NCBI RefSeq assembly: GCF_001421745.1
Contig: NZ_LMKW01000010.1
Span: 89,130-153,129, forward strand
From: Sphingomonas sp. Leaf230
Lineage (GTDB): Bacteria > Pseudomonadota > Alphaproteobacteria > Sphingomonadales > Sphingomonadaceae
DNA length: 64,000 bases
Reading direction: 5' to 3'
This document shows, piece by piece, positions 24,687 to 33,645 of this stretch (position 1 is the first letter of the stretch; the number at the start of each line of letters is the position of its first letter). The position numbers were made by a program, and so were the translations under genes. The notes under the pieces are model-generated. The model made no database searches and was not told the origin of the DNA. It saw only the letters and a program-made list of their open reading frames with translations.

Positions 24687-25580
24687 ATGACTGCCACCAC
24701 CGCCATCGTCGACCTGTCGAAGCTCGATCCGCCGACGATCGTCGAGCAGCTCGATTATGAGACGATCCTAGCCCGCAAGGTTGCGCGGATGGTGGCGCTG
24801 TTCCCCGACTTCGACGCGACCGTCGACAGTGATCCGGCAATGAAAGTCCTGCAGGTCGCCGCCTACGACGAACTGTTGCTTCGCCAGGACTTCAACGAAC
24901 GCCTGGTCGGCCGCCTGGTCGCCTATGCGACCGGCGTAACCCTCGACCATATCGGAGCGGCAATCGGCGTCGCCCGTCTCGCTGTCACCCCCGCCAACGC
25001 CGCCACCGGTGCGGCGATCGTCTACGAAGACGACGATAGTTTTCGTGCGCGCATCGTCCTTGGCCCGGAAGGCTTCGCCGCAGCAGGTCCCGAGCTTGCC
25101 TATGTGAAGCGGGCGAAGGACGCCGGCACCGACGTCTTGGACGCAAGCGCGATCTCGCCCGCGCCGGGTGAAGTGTTGGTCACGGTCCTGTCGCGTTCGG
25201 GCGATGGCACAGCGCCGGAAGCGCTCGTCCAAGCGGTAAGCGACATCGTTACCGACCCTGCCGTTCGCCCCGTTGGCGACCTGGTCACGGTCGCAGCTGC
25301 AACACAGCGCCGTTTCGTCATCGACGCGCGGATCTGGACGTTCGCTGGCCCGGATCCCGCGCTGCTGATCGCAACGGCACGCGTACGGCTCGACAAGTAT
25401 CTGACCGATTCACGCCGGCTCGGCCGCAACGTAACGCTTTCCGGCATGAACGCCGCCATGACGGTCTCCGGCGTGCAGCGCGTGCAGATCTTCTCCCCCA
25501 CGGCCGACATCGTTTGCGATCGAACCGAAGCGGCGCTCTGCACTTCCTCGACGGTCATTCATGGCGGCTATGACGACTAG
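24687..25580 (+). CDS. J: Baseplate assembly protein J
   Basis: P2 gpJ family: IVDLSKLDPPTIVEQLDYET at the start, then FPDFDATVDSDPAMKVLQVAA and YDELLLRQDFNER, which is typical baseplate wedge sequence. The start at 24687 is preferred because the match to gpJ begins there; an in-frame ATG also exists at 24675. Neither has a Shine-Dalgarno, which suggests a very short or absent leader. J is the first gene of its own late operon here, whereas in P2 it follows V and W. Confidence 0.93.
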   Translation: MTATTAIVDLSKLDPPTIVEQLDYETILARKVARMVALFPDFDATVDSDPAMKVLQVAAYDELLLRQDFNERLVGRLVAYATGVTLDHIGAAIGVARLAVTPANAATGAAIVYEDDDSFRARIVLGPEGFAAAGPELAYVKRAKDAGTDVLDASAISPAPGEVLVTVLSRSGDGTAPEALVQAVSDIVTDPAVRPVGDLVTVAAATQRRFVIDARIWTFAGPDPALLIATARVRLDKYLTDSRRLGRNVTLSGMNAAMTVSGVQRVQIFSPTADIVCDRTEAALCTSSTVIHGGYDD

Positions 25581-26223
25581 CCTGCTCCCACCCAATGCGA
25601 CGGGCCTTGAGCGCGCGTTAGAGGCCGGCGTCCGCGCCGGCAGCGTTACGACGCCCGTCGATCAAATCGACGTCGCAGAGACGTGCCCGGCAGAGCTGTT
25701 GCCCTGGCTGGCGTGGGGCCTCTCCGTTGATAGCTGGGACGGGAACTGGTCTGATGCGGACAAGCGCGAGGTTGTCGGCAATTCGCTGGCGTTCCACCGG
25801 CTTAAAGGCACGCGCCTCTCGGTTGAGACGGTGTTGGCGCGCTTCGATAAGCTCGCCAAATTAGTCGAGTGGCACGAGGCAGAACCGCGGCGCGCGCCTC
25901 ATACCTTCGAGATTGTTCTTCCCCTCGTGCTGGACAACGGCAACGCGCCTGGCGGTAATCGCTCTACGGCCGCGTTTGCCGAGGCGATCATTCGCGAGGT
26001 CTCGCGCGTAAAGCCGCTCCGCGAACACTTCACACTCGTCCACGCACTGACTTTGGACGGCATTATTGGCGTCCAGGGCGTCGCACGCGGCTTCATCGAA
26101 GTGCGGCAAGACATGGACCTGATCTCTGACACCTCGCCCGAATGGGATTTCTATCTGCAGACCGAGGACGGCGAGCCGCTGCTCGACGCCACGGACGGCA
26201 GCTATCTGGACACCAGCCTATGA
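25561..26223 (+). CDS. I: Baseplate/tail protein I
   Basis: A 220-residue P2 gpI family protein: SLLPPNATGLERALEAG, CPAELLPWLAWGLSVDSWD, then ANSLAFHRLKGT-like text (NSLAFHRLKGTRLSVETVL). The ATG at 25561 overlaps gene J by 20 bp; a second ATG at 25570 is equally possible. gpI completes the baseplate wedge with gpJ and gpW. Its stop overlaps the next start by 4 bp. Confidence 0.93.
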   Translation: MAAMTTSLLPPNATGLERALEAGVRAGSVTTPVDQIDVAETCPAELLPWLAWGLSVDSWDGNWSDADKREVVGNSLAFHRLKGTRLSVETVLARFDKLAKLVEWHEAEPRRAPHTFEIVLPLVLDNGNAPGGNRSTAAFAEAIIREVSRVKPLREHFTLVHALTLDGIIGVQGVARGFIEVRQDMDLISDTSPEWDFYLQTEDGEPLLDATDGSYLDTSL

Positions 26224-27221
26224 CCGCGCTCCGTCTCGTCCTTACGAAAGCGGGGATCACGCGCTTTGCTGCCGCCCAGCTTGGCGATCCGATCGACCTG
26301 ACTGTCGCCGCGATCGGGCTGACCGCTGCAGACTTCATCGCGGTGCCGACGCTGACCGCGCTACCCGGCCAGTTTCGCCTCGTCACCGCCGTCTCGGGCG
26401 TCGTGGCCGGCGACAACACCGTGCATATCGTCATGCAGGACGCGGAAGAGGTTACCTACACGGTACGAGGATTCGGCCTGATCCTCGCAGATGGCACGCT
26501 GCTCGCCGCCTACGGGCAGTCGACGCCGATCGTCGAGAAGCCGTTGGCCGGCACATTCTTTATGCCGCTCGATCTCGCCTTCCCGACCACGGCGATCAAC
26601 AGCCTGACGTTCGGCAGCACGAACTTCCTCAACCAGGCCGCGACCACGACCAAGAAGGGCGTTGTCGAGCTGGCAACCAAGACCGAGGGTCTCGCTGGCG
26701 AGGATCCACTGCGCGTCGCGCCCGTCGCGGTTGTGCGCGCTATGCTCGAACAGCATGTGCCAACCGGCTCGATCCTACAGTGGTTCGGCGCGGCCGACAC
26801 CGTCCCCAAAGGTTGGGCGATCTGCGATGGCAGCGTCGTTGATCGCGGCGATGGTAAAGGCCAGATCACGACGCCCGACATGCGCGGTCGCGTTGCCGTT
26901 GGTGCGACGATCGACGCGCCGGCCGGCACGAAGTTCGGCGCGACGTCGAAGGATCTGAAGACCGGCAGCGCTGGCGCTCACACGCCGATCGCGACCGTGG
27001 CTGTCGAGAACGCTTCGACCTCCAGCACCATCACAACCACGACGCGCAACGTCGATGCTGGCGGATCCGCGAACAACGTCGTGACCAGCGTCACGCTGAC
27101 CGACCCGATGCACACGCACGTCGCGCGGGCGACCGTCGATGCGGTGCCGGCGCACGATCACACAGTCACGGTCGACGTCACCCAGCCGTCGCTGTCCCTT
27201 CACTACATCATGAAGATTTGA
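26220..27221 (+). CDS. H: Tail fibre protein with tail-collar domain (P2 gpH position)
   Basis: The start at 26220 overlaps the gpI stop (ATGA). The 333-residue protein begins with the phage tail-collar fibre N-terminal domain (LRLVLTKAGITRFAAAQLGD), which attaches to the baseplate. TTTKKGVVELATKTEGLAGED marks a shaft repeat, and a tail-collar domain follows (GSILQWFGAADTVPKGWAIC, then TTPDMRGRVAVG). Histidines in the last 40 residues (HTHVARA, AHDHTV) could bind metal in the fibre tip. It is shorter than P2 gpH, and the receptor-binding role may have moved to the next protein. Confidence 0.9.
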   Translation: MTALRLVLTKAGITRFAAAQLGDPIDLTVAAIGLTAADFIAVPTLTALPGQFRLVTAVSGVVAGDNTVHIVMQDAEEVTYTVRGFGLILADGTLLAAYGQSTPIVEKPLAGTFFMPLDLAFPTTAINSLTFGSTNFLNQAATTTKKGVVELATKTEGLAGEDPLRVAPVAVVRAMLEQHVPTGSILQWFGAADTVPKGWAICDGSVVDRGDGKGQITTPDMRGRVAVGATIDAPAGTKFGATSKDLKTGSAGAHTPIATVAVENASTSSTITTTTRNVDAGGSANNVVTSVTLTDPMHTHVARATVDAVPAHDHTVTVDVTQPSLSLHYIMKI

Positions 27222-27224
27222 TCC

Positions 27225-30200
27225 ATGGCGAAGATATCTCAACTCCCGGCGCTCAACGATCCGAACGGCACCGAACTCGTACCTGTCGTCAAGGACGGCA
27301 AGACCCTGCGCGCGAGCGTTGCGGGCTTGGTGGCGGGCGCGGTCGCCGGCACCGTCGACAACCTGAAGGTTGATGCCGTTGCCTATATCGGTCGGCCTGG
27401 TGACGCGGTTCTGGTCGATGGCACGCCGACAGGTATCGGTGCCGTCTATTGGCACGACGCAATCGATGACGCCGGCAGCGTGATCGCAGTCGATGTTTTC
27501 GATCGCGCGGCCGGCACGATCAACCTCGCGTCATATCGCGGTCCGCTCGGCGCGCTGGCTCGCACGGCGCTCAGCTCGTTCAAGACGACCGGAACGCGGA
27601 CGTCGCGCCGCATCATGCTCGCAGAGCCGATCCCCGTCCGCGCAGGCGATATCCTGGCAGTACAGCCGACCGCCGGGGCGCTTGTCGTCGCCGAGGTACA
27701 GTCGGGCGATGTTGGCTACACCTACAGCGCGCCGTACCTCCCCGAAACTATCGCGCTCGATGCGCCCACCACGAACGGTCAGGTGCAGGTTCGTTTCGTC
27801 ATCGCCTACCGCAAGCAGGTCGTCACGGCTGATACGTTCCTTGCCTCGACGGCGGTCAAGATCGTCGGTCCGCGCGCGGTTGCAACGTCGAGCGACGTGA
27901 ACCCGCGCGGCTACGTCGAGTGGAAGACGCTGGGGCAGCCAACAGCGCACACCGTCCGGTGGGGCAACTATACCGTCAATCTCGACGGCAAGACGCAGCG
28001 CATGGAGTTTCCCAACTTCTCGCTCGCGCAGCCGTACGCGTTTATCGGCAACAGCCTGACGGATAGCACCGACGTTCTTGATCGCTGGTCGCAACTTCTA
28101 GCCGCTCAATACCTCCAACTGATGATTAGCGCGGCGCGCTACTCTTCCGATTGGCGGATGGTTTACCGCGTCGGCGCGAAGGCAATCGTGCTGACGCTTG
28201 CCGGCACACTTCCTGCAGCCGGCACGGTCGCCGTTTCGAAGATCAATGGCGCGGCGATCGATGGCAATAACCCGGCCGCGTTCCTGACAACCGGCGATCC
28301 CGGCGTCGTTACCGGCATGGCGATGAGCGGATACCTCACGCGCAATGGCGTCACCCGTCGCGCCACCGTATCCGCACCGAATGGCGCAAGCTTCGCCTAT
28401 GTCGTGACGCAAGCGCCCGGCCAGACGGCGATCACGTTCGACGGTCCGGTTACGTTCGTCCCTGATTTTGCCTTGCAGGTACCCGGCAGAATTTGCGTCA
28501 TCTGGCTCGGCAACAACTACTTCTACAGCCAGGTGCCGAACGGGTACGGCGATTACACGAACCCGCAGATGTGGGTCGACCTGAAGCTGATCGTCGCATT
28601 CCTGCAAGCGCGAGGTTGCCGCGTCCTACTGATCCCGATCATCCCTTCGGCCAACACCGCGGAGGGGGACAACTGGCTCGCACGCGGGGCGGGCACGCCA
28701 TACACCGCGATGGAATCCGCCAATGCACGCACTGACGCGATGTTCCCCGGTCTCATGGCCCGACACGCCGACGGTCGGACCCTTCTGAAATTCCTTCAGG
28801 ACCGCAACGACGGATCGCCGGAAGCCCTCGACGACGTCGCCAAGGGCTTCACGCCGCGGAACCTGCGCCGGAGATCCGACGGCTCTTATGATTTGCTCCA
28901 CATGTACGGCGATGGGGCGGGCGATCGCGCTGTTAAGGACTTCGTCGACAGCGCGCTTCGATCTCAGGCTTTACCCAACGCGGTCACGCAAACGACGGAT
29001 TTCGTCATCACAGCGATCGGTGCCGGCGAACAACAGCCAGATGTAGCAGTCACGCGCGTCGGTCGGGATGGGCTGGCGGACCTGGCGGATCGTGTCGGTG
29101 TTGTCGCTGCGGAGGCAGCGACCGATCCTTCCTACAAACGGTACATGGTCGCCATGGTCCTGACCGGTTTCGGCCTGAAAGGTATGACGACCGGCGAAGT
29201 CAATCTTAACGGCGGTGTGGTGCAAGCCAGCTTTGCGGATGGTTCGCGGCTTACCGGCAACCCCGATGCGGATTGCAAACGTCGGCTGACTGCAACGATG
29301 CTATCGGGTTTTTTGCCTGCTGGTTACGGCTCACCCACCGTCGACGCGACCATGCGTATCTATCAGGCACTGCGACCGGACGGTTCCGCTGCGGTTGGAA
29401 ACGGCGACATCACTGGCAAGCTGGGCATGACGGCGTTGGTGTTCTCGGCGTTCACGCCGCAGACCGGCCGCGTGAATCAGTCCGGTGGAGTTCTACCCGG
29501 CGGTGTCGATCGTGATGCCGGTTGGATCTCGGTCGGTCGCCAAGCGCCAGCATCGGGCATAGCCATCCTTACCGGCGCAACGCCGAACCGCCTCTTGCAG
29601 GCGTTTCTCGACGACGGACGCACAATCACGATCAGCAAGCCGGGTGACGATCCCGACGTCTTCCTGCAGTCTGGCGACAGCATCAAGTATCGCCGCACGA
29701 CCCCTGCCATCACCGGGGGCGGCGCAACGATGGTGTCGGAACTGATTGCTCCCGAGGTCGTGCCTTCGGGGACGACGGCGATGCAACTCGTACTGATGTT
29801 CGGCCAGTCGAACGGCGCGGGCTATTCTGACGGATCGCCTGCGATCGTGACGAAGTCATCCGTATCCCCTCGAGCGCTGATGTTCTCGGGAGGTCCACGA
29901 CTGGGGCTTCGCAATCTAGCGGACAAGCTAGAACTGTTGCCGCTCGCCAGTCTGGGGCCGCTTCGCGAGAAGCTGGACACCTATGCGGGGGAAACCCCGC
30001 TGAGCGGTCTTGCGTCGACCTACCTTCAGGCATTGCCGGCGAACGTCAGTATCATCGGCAACACGGTCGCGATCGGGGGCGCACGGATCGAGGAGCTGCG
30101 TAAGGGAACGCAGCCTTATGCAAACGCTCTTCGGCTGGTGCAGCGATCCAAGGTCGTAGCTGACCGACTTGGCTTACCGTTCAAAGTTCTGCGGATCGTA

Positions 30201-30941
30201 TGGATCCAGGGCGAGGCGAACATCGGCCCCCTCGGGGCGACAGGGTATAAGACCGAGCTCAATCAGCTTCAGACGGATTTCGACACCGACATTCGCGCTA
30301 TGCTCGGGCAGGCGGAAACCGTTCAATTCGTCTGCGCGCAGATCAGCAGTTGGTTCAACAACACGGCCAACGCGCGCTCGTCTACCCCGCTCGCGTGTCT
30401 GGAACTGGCCCTGCAGTATCCGACGCGTTTCGCGTGCAGCGGCCCCATGTACCGGTTCCAGTTCACCCCGGCGAGCACGCTGCATCTCATGCCGGCGGGG
30501 ACGAACAACCACGGGGCGATGATCGGCCATGTCTTAGGCCGCCTCGATGCCGGCGTTCTACAGCCGTACCTGGCCGCAAAATCGGCAACGTTGTCGGGCA
30601 ATACGGTCACGCTGGATTACAGCTTGGCGGACGGAGCACTCGTCCTCGACACCTCCGTGGTCACCAACCCCGGCAACTATGGTTTCGAGTTCGGTCAGAC
30701 AGGCGGCAACGCCGTTACGGTCACCAATGTTGCGATCACCGGGACGAACGTCGTTCTCACCCTATCAGCTGAGCCGACGGGCACGGCTCGTTGGATCGGC
30801 GTTGCGCTGACCGGCGCCGTCGGCGCGCTCCCAGGTCCGACCACCGGGGCACGAGCCTGCCTGCGCGACACCTCAACTCAACAGGGGCCGGATGGCTCGT
30901 ACCTCCACAATTACGCCGGCCACCAGCAACTCTTCTTCTAG
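27225..30941 (+). CDS. Large tailspike with two SGNH/sialate-esterase-like domains
   Basis: A 1238-residue protein, 3 bp after the collar-fibre gene. Residues 1-130 form an attachment region (ISQLPALNDPNGTELVPVV). Residues about 265-575 look like an SGNH hydrolase: G275-N-S277 in FIGNSLTD, G429-N-N431, and D556-X2-H559 in YDLLHMYG. Three repeats about 48 residues apart follow (VLTGFGLKG, MLSGFLPAG, VFSAFTPQT at about 640, 688 and 735). A second esterase domain of the SASA type spans about 850-1115: FGQSNGAG with S862, WIQGE at 993-997 and H1096. The C-terminus is a beta-sandwich. It probably removes acyl groups from the host surface polysaccharide; substrate unknown. Confidence 0.85.
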   Translation: MAKISQLPALNDPNGTELVPVVKDGKTLRASVAGLVAGAVAGTVDNLKVDAVAYIGRPGDAVLVDGTPTGIGAVYWHDAIDDAGSVIAVDVFDRAAGTINLASYRGPLGALARTALSSFKTTGTRTSRRIMLAEPIPVRAGDILAVQPTAGALVVAEVQSGDVGYTYSAPYLPETIALDAPTTNGQVQVRFVIAYRKQVVTADTFLASTAVKIVGPRAVATSSDVNPRGYVEWKTLGQPTAHTVRWGNYTVNLDGKTQRMEFPNFSLAQPYAFIGNSLTDSTDVLDRWSQLLAAQYLQLMISAARYSSDWRMVYRVGAKAIVLTLAGTLPAAGTVAVSKINGAAIDGNNPAAFLTTGDPGVVTGMAMSGYLTRNGVTRRATVSAPNGASFAYVVTQAPGQTAITFDGPVTFVPDFALQVPGRICVIWLGNNYFYSQVPNGYGDYTNPQMWVDLKLIVAFLQARGCRVLLIPIIPSANTAEGDNWLARGAGTPYTAMESANARTDAMFPGLMARHADGRTLLKFLQDRNDGSPEALDDVAKGFTPRNLRRRSDGSYDLLHMYGDGAGDRAVKDFVDSALRSQALPNAVTQTTDFVITAIGAGEQQPDVAVTRVGRDGLADLADRVGVVAAEAATDPSYKRYMVAMVLTGFGLKGMTTGEVNLNGGVVQASFADGSRLTGNPDADCKRRLTATMLSGFLPAGYGSPTVDATMRIYQALRPDGSAAVGNGDITGKLGMTALVFSAFTPQTGRVNQSGGVLPGGVDRDAGWISVGRQAPASGIAILTGATPNRLLQAFLDDGRTITISKPGDDPDVFLQSGDSIKYRRTTPAITGGGATMVSELIAPEVVPSGTTAMQLVLMFGQSNGAGYSDGSPAIVTKSSVSPRALMFSGGPRLGLRNLADKLELLPLASLGPLREKLDTYAGETPLSGLASTYLQALPANVSIIGNTVAIGGARIEELRKGTQPYANALRLVQRSKVVADRLGLPFKVLRIVWIQGEANIGPLGATGYKTELNQLQTDFDTDIRAMLGQAETVQFVCAQISSWFNNTANARSSTPLACLELALQYPTRFACSGPMYRFQFTPASTLHLMPAGTNNHGAMIGHVLGRLDAGVLQPYLAAKSATLSGNTVTLDYSLADGALVLDTSVVTNPGNYGFEFGQTGGNAVTVTNVAITGTNVVLTLSAEPTGTARWIGVALTGAVGALPGPTTGARACLRDTSTQQGPDGSYLHNYAGHQQLFF

Positions 30942-30949
30942 GAGCTACC

Positions 30950-31780
30950 ATGCCTGTTTCTCTCGTAACCATCGATCCGTCCATCACCGCCGCAGACGCG
31001 TCTCAGCCGCGAGTCCCGGTCGATCTATTCAACCAGGCCCTGTGTGCGTTCGACGGCGACGGCATCGTCAACAACGTGCTTTGGGCAGGCGGGATTTCGG
31101 GTACCAGCCCGATCGAAGGTGTGTCGGGGCAACTCTGCAAAGCCCCGTTCACCACGCCAACCAATCTTCCGCTGATTTCGGCGAACGATGCGAACATGCC
31201 GGCGGTGCTCCCCCCGAACCTGCCATTGGCCTCGCCTACCTTCAACATGCCGGTGAGCAGCGGGCGCGGCGTACGAATGCCGCTCGCCAATTTCACGTCG
31301 AGCTGGTCGATGGCATTCATCACGTACTGGGACGGCGTAACTAACATCGGCGGGATCTGGGCTGCTGCGGCATCCGATGCCAACGTGCAAAAGGCGGTCG
31401 TATGGGGCGCACCAGGCGGGCTTAGGATGGGACAGACCTACACGCCGCACCTGTTCGAAGACACCCGGCCGTGGAAGGTGGGACCAAACTTGGTCCTGAT
31501 CTGCTTCGACCCCGTAAAGCGTCAGTTTGCATCGTACGTTAACAGCCAGAGAGGCCTCGAAAGCCTTGTCGATGTGGGTGCCAATCCCGCGCCAGCAGTA
31601 GCTGCAGGCGACCGCTGGTATATGGGGATGGCGCCGTCAGGGTCTCCGGCCTCTCCCGGCTTTCGTGGTCCGAGCTGGGCGACGTTCGCTGACAGTCTGC
31701 ACCACAACCCGAAGCTTGCATCACGTCGTCGCGCGCTAATTCAGGCTGCAGCGGATACCTATGGGATCACGCTGGGCTAA
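30950..31780 (+). CDS. Tail-associated protein of unknown fold
   Basis: A 276-residue protein with a clear ribosome site (AGGAGCT) 8 bp after the tailspike stop. It is beta-rich with aromatic stretches (FTSSWSMAFITYWDGV, KVGPNLVLICFDPVKRQF, AGDRWYMGMAPSG), reminiscent of a concanavalin-like carbohydrate-binding fold, though I cannot name a family. The N-terminus (PVSLVTIDPSITAADASQ) resembles a short capsid- or tail-attachment segment. As last gene of the fibre operon it may be a chaperone or accessory receptor-binding protein. Confidence 0.7.
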   Translation: MPVSLVTIDPSITAADASQPRVPVDLFNQALCAFDGDGIVNNVLWAGGISGTSPIEGVSGQLCKAPFTTPTNLPLISANDANMPAVLPPNLPLASPTFNMPVSSGRGVRMPLANFTSSWSMAFITYWDGVTNIGGIWAAAASDANVQKAVVWGAPGGLRMGQTYTPHLFEDTRPWKVGPNLVLICFDPVKRQFASYVNSQRGLESLVDVGANPAPAVAAGDRWYMGMAPSGSPASPGFRGPSWATFADSLHHNPKLASRRRALIQAAADTYGITLG

Positions 31781-31806
31781 AGAGCTAACGCCTGGAAACT
31801 AACCCA

Positions 31807-31855
31807 AGGGCTCTATCCGACCTCGCACAAACCGCGGCGGCATGGATAGAGCCCT
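31807..31855. terminator. Inverted repeat between convergent genes, possible bidirectional terminator
   Basis: AGGGCTCTATCC (31807-31818) and its perfect reverse complement (31844-31855) enclose a 25-base loop. It lies between the convergent tail gene and HEPN gene and overlaps the stop of the latter. There is no T-run, so termination is a guess from position. Confidence 0.4.
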
Positions 31856-32531
31856 ACTTGGAACTGGTCCTCACAATTCGACCCAGCGACGGCGCTCCTG
31901 GGGTGGCTTTAGAAAAGCCAGGGAGAACCGATACCGTAAGCCTCCGGCTCTTCTGCTCAGGGTCCAATTCAGTAGCTACTGAATCTATCGTACGAGCAAG
32001 TAACAGAAAGTTCGCAGCCAGTTCCGAAACCTGCTGGCCCGTCCACGCGTAAGACGAACCAAACTTAGGTTCGCGTAGGTCCGGAATTAGCTTTTTCAAA
32101 GCATGCTCGGGCGGGGTCAAATACCAGCCCTCATTTACGCCATGCTCTCCCTCTTTAACAACGATAACCGCCACCGCATGAGCGATGTCATTCCTGCGAT
32201 CAGCAGCCACCTTGTAGTTCGTCAGTAGCTCATAGACATCCTTCGCGAGCTCTGGCGTGTTTTTGTCGCCGAAATACTCGCTTGCCACGCTCTTCAACAG
32301 ATCGCGCTTCCTCTCCGAATTGAAAATTAAACCGAACGCCGGCGTAGTACCCCAGCCATCGGCTTCGGCGACGGCGTGAAACAACCAAGTTAGCGCGATT
32401 TCGACGTATTCCCAGCTACTTAGGGCTTTCCCAACGGCGGCATAAATCGCGTCAGGATTGTCGTCGCCAACGGTGGCCCTAGCTGGTCGGATCCATGTCA
32501 GATTATGGTCTCGAAGTACTTCTGGCAGCAT
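31854..32531 (-). CDS. HEPN-like protein with RX4H motif, prophage cargo
   Basis: A 225-residue protein antisense to the tail genes. R113-X4-H118 in RRNDIAH sits at the end of a helical region and fits the HEPN ribonuclease motif; the earlier helix SSWEYVEIALTWLFHAV (about 38-54) with its conserved Glu is also HEPN-like. The gene is AT-richer than the tail genes around it and is isolated by a hairpin on one side and late-operator dyad 3 on the other. It is probably expressed in the lysogen. An anti-phage or exclusion role is inferred; no partner toxin or antitoxin gene is visible. Confidence 0.75.
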   Translation of the reverse strand: MLPEVLRDHNLTWIRPARATVGDDNPDAIYAAVGKALSSWEYVEIALTWLFHAVAEADGWGTTPAFGLIFNSERKRDLLKSVASEYFGDKNTPELAKDVYELLTNYKVAADRRNDIAHAVAVIVVKEGEHGVNEGWYLTPPEHALKKLIPDLREPKFGSSYAWTGQQVSELAANFLLLARTIDSVATELDPEQKSRRLTVSVLPGFSKATPGAPSLGRIVRTSSK

Positions 32532-32647
32532 AGCATCCCCCTTTGACCCAATAAAGGCAGACCATCACAAGACGAGTCAAGTATGACGCGCGCGGTAAAC
32601 CTAGGTGACGATGCTGCCACGGCTCCACCGTGGGAGCGATCGACCCG

Positions 32648-32682
32648 CCCGCTCTTGTAGAAATCGTTTCTACAAGAGCGGG
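32648..32682. promoter_or_regulatory. Late-operator dyad 3, upstream of V
   Basis: Perfect 16-bp arms (CCCGCTCTTGTAGAAA and its reverse complement) around TCG, the longest copy of the family. TGT-N13-ACA lies at 32656-32674. The centre is 56 bp upstream of the preferred gene V start. Confidence 0.75.
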
Positions 32683-32720
32683 GCCTCGCCTCTCGAAACG
32701 TCCCGCGCATGGTCGCCGCT

Positions 32721-33275
32721 ATGGCCGAACATGCCGATACCCAGCGCCTCATTGGCGATCTTGCGCGCGAAGGCGTGGTCGTATCCGTCGACCACGCTGC
32801 CGGCACCGCGCGCGTGCAATTCGCAGACGAACTGACGACCGGCGACATTCCGTGGCTGGAGAGCCGCGCCGGATCCACGCGCACCCACTCGCCGCCCGCG
32901 ATTGGCGAACAGGTCATGGTCCTTGCACCGGAAGCCGACACCGCGCGCGGCGTGATCATCGGCAGCCTGTCGAGCGACGCGCATCCGCGCCCGGCAAACG
33001 ACGAATCAACGCTGACCGAATACAAAGACGGCGCACGCATCGGTTACGATCCCAAGTCCCACGCGCTGACCGCCATCCTGCCAGCCGGCGCGACGTTGCG
33101 GATCGATGCCGATGGCGGCCTCGTGTTCAAAGGCGACATGACGGTCGACGGCGACATCAAGTCGAACGGCACGATCACGGCAGACACCGACGTCGTCGGC
33201 GCGGGTAAGAGCCTCAAGGATCACGTACACCTTGGCGTCCAGCCAGGCGGCGGACTGTCGGGGAAGCCGCAGTGA
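32721..33275 (+). CDS. V: Baseplate assembly protein V (central spike)
   Basis: P2 gpV family spike: an N-terminal OB-fold part (VVVSVDHAAGTARVQFADEL, then GDIPWLESRAG), a beta-helical stalk (MTVDGDIKSNGTITADTDVV) and a tip with HVHLGV, whose histidines bind iron in P2. The start at 32721 is preferred; an in-frame ATG exists at 32709. It opens the operon V-W-FI-FII-E-T-U-D. No Shine-Dalgarno precedes either start. Confidence 0.94.
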   Translation: MAEHADTQRLIGDLAREGVVVSVDHAAGTARVQFADELTTGDIPWLESRAGSTRTHSPPAIGEQVMVLAPEADTARGVIIGSLSSDAHPRPANDESTLTEYKDGARIGYDPKSHALTAILPAGATLRIDADGGLVFKGDMTVDGDIKSNGTITADTDVVGAGKSLKDHVHLGVQPGGGLSGKPQ

Positions 33276-33634
33276 TCGGCATGGATCGCCATACCGGCAA
33301 GCGCGTGGCTGGCGGGGATCACCTCGGGCAGTCGATCGACGACATCCTTGAAACGCCGGTCGGCACACGATGCGGCCGGCGCGACTATGGCTCGGAGGTC
33401 CCCAAGCTGATCGACCAGCCGAACAACGAACTCGGCCGCGTCCGGATCATTGCCGCCGCGGCGCACGCGCTACTTCGTCAGGAGGGCCGCGCGCGGCTTT
33501 CCCGCGTCGTGCTTTCGCCCGGAAAACTCCCGCAGTCGGCCGTCCTCACGATCACCGGCCGTCGCACCGACGTGCCCGGCGCTCCCGTCTTTACCCACTC
33601 GTCCACCGTCCGCGCCCTGTCGGCGCTCGCCTGA
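33272..33634 (+). CDS. W: Baseplate wedge protein W (gp25-like)
   Basis: A 120-residue GPW/gp25 family protein: HLGQSIDDILETPVGTRCGR, then RDYGSEVPKLIDQP, the hallmark EPR-like block (here YGSEVP), which is slightly divergent. It starts with GTG inside the gpV stop or with ATG at 33281. It joins the baseplate wedge with gpJ and gpI, which are encoded in the other tail operon. Confidence 0.92.
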   Translation: MIGMDRHTGKRVAGGDHLGQSIDDILETPVGTRCGRRDYGSEVPKLIDQPNNELGRVRIIAAAAHALLRQEGRARLSRVVLSPGKLPQSAVLTITGRRTDVPGAPVFTHSSTVRALSALA

Positions 33635-33645
33635 AAGGTCCGCAC

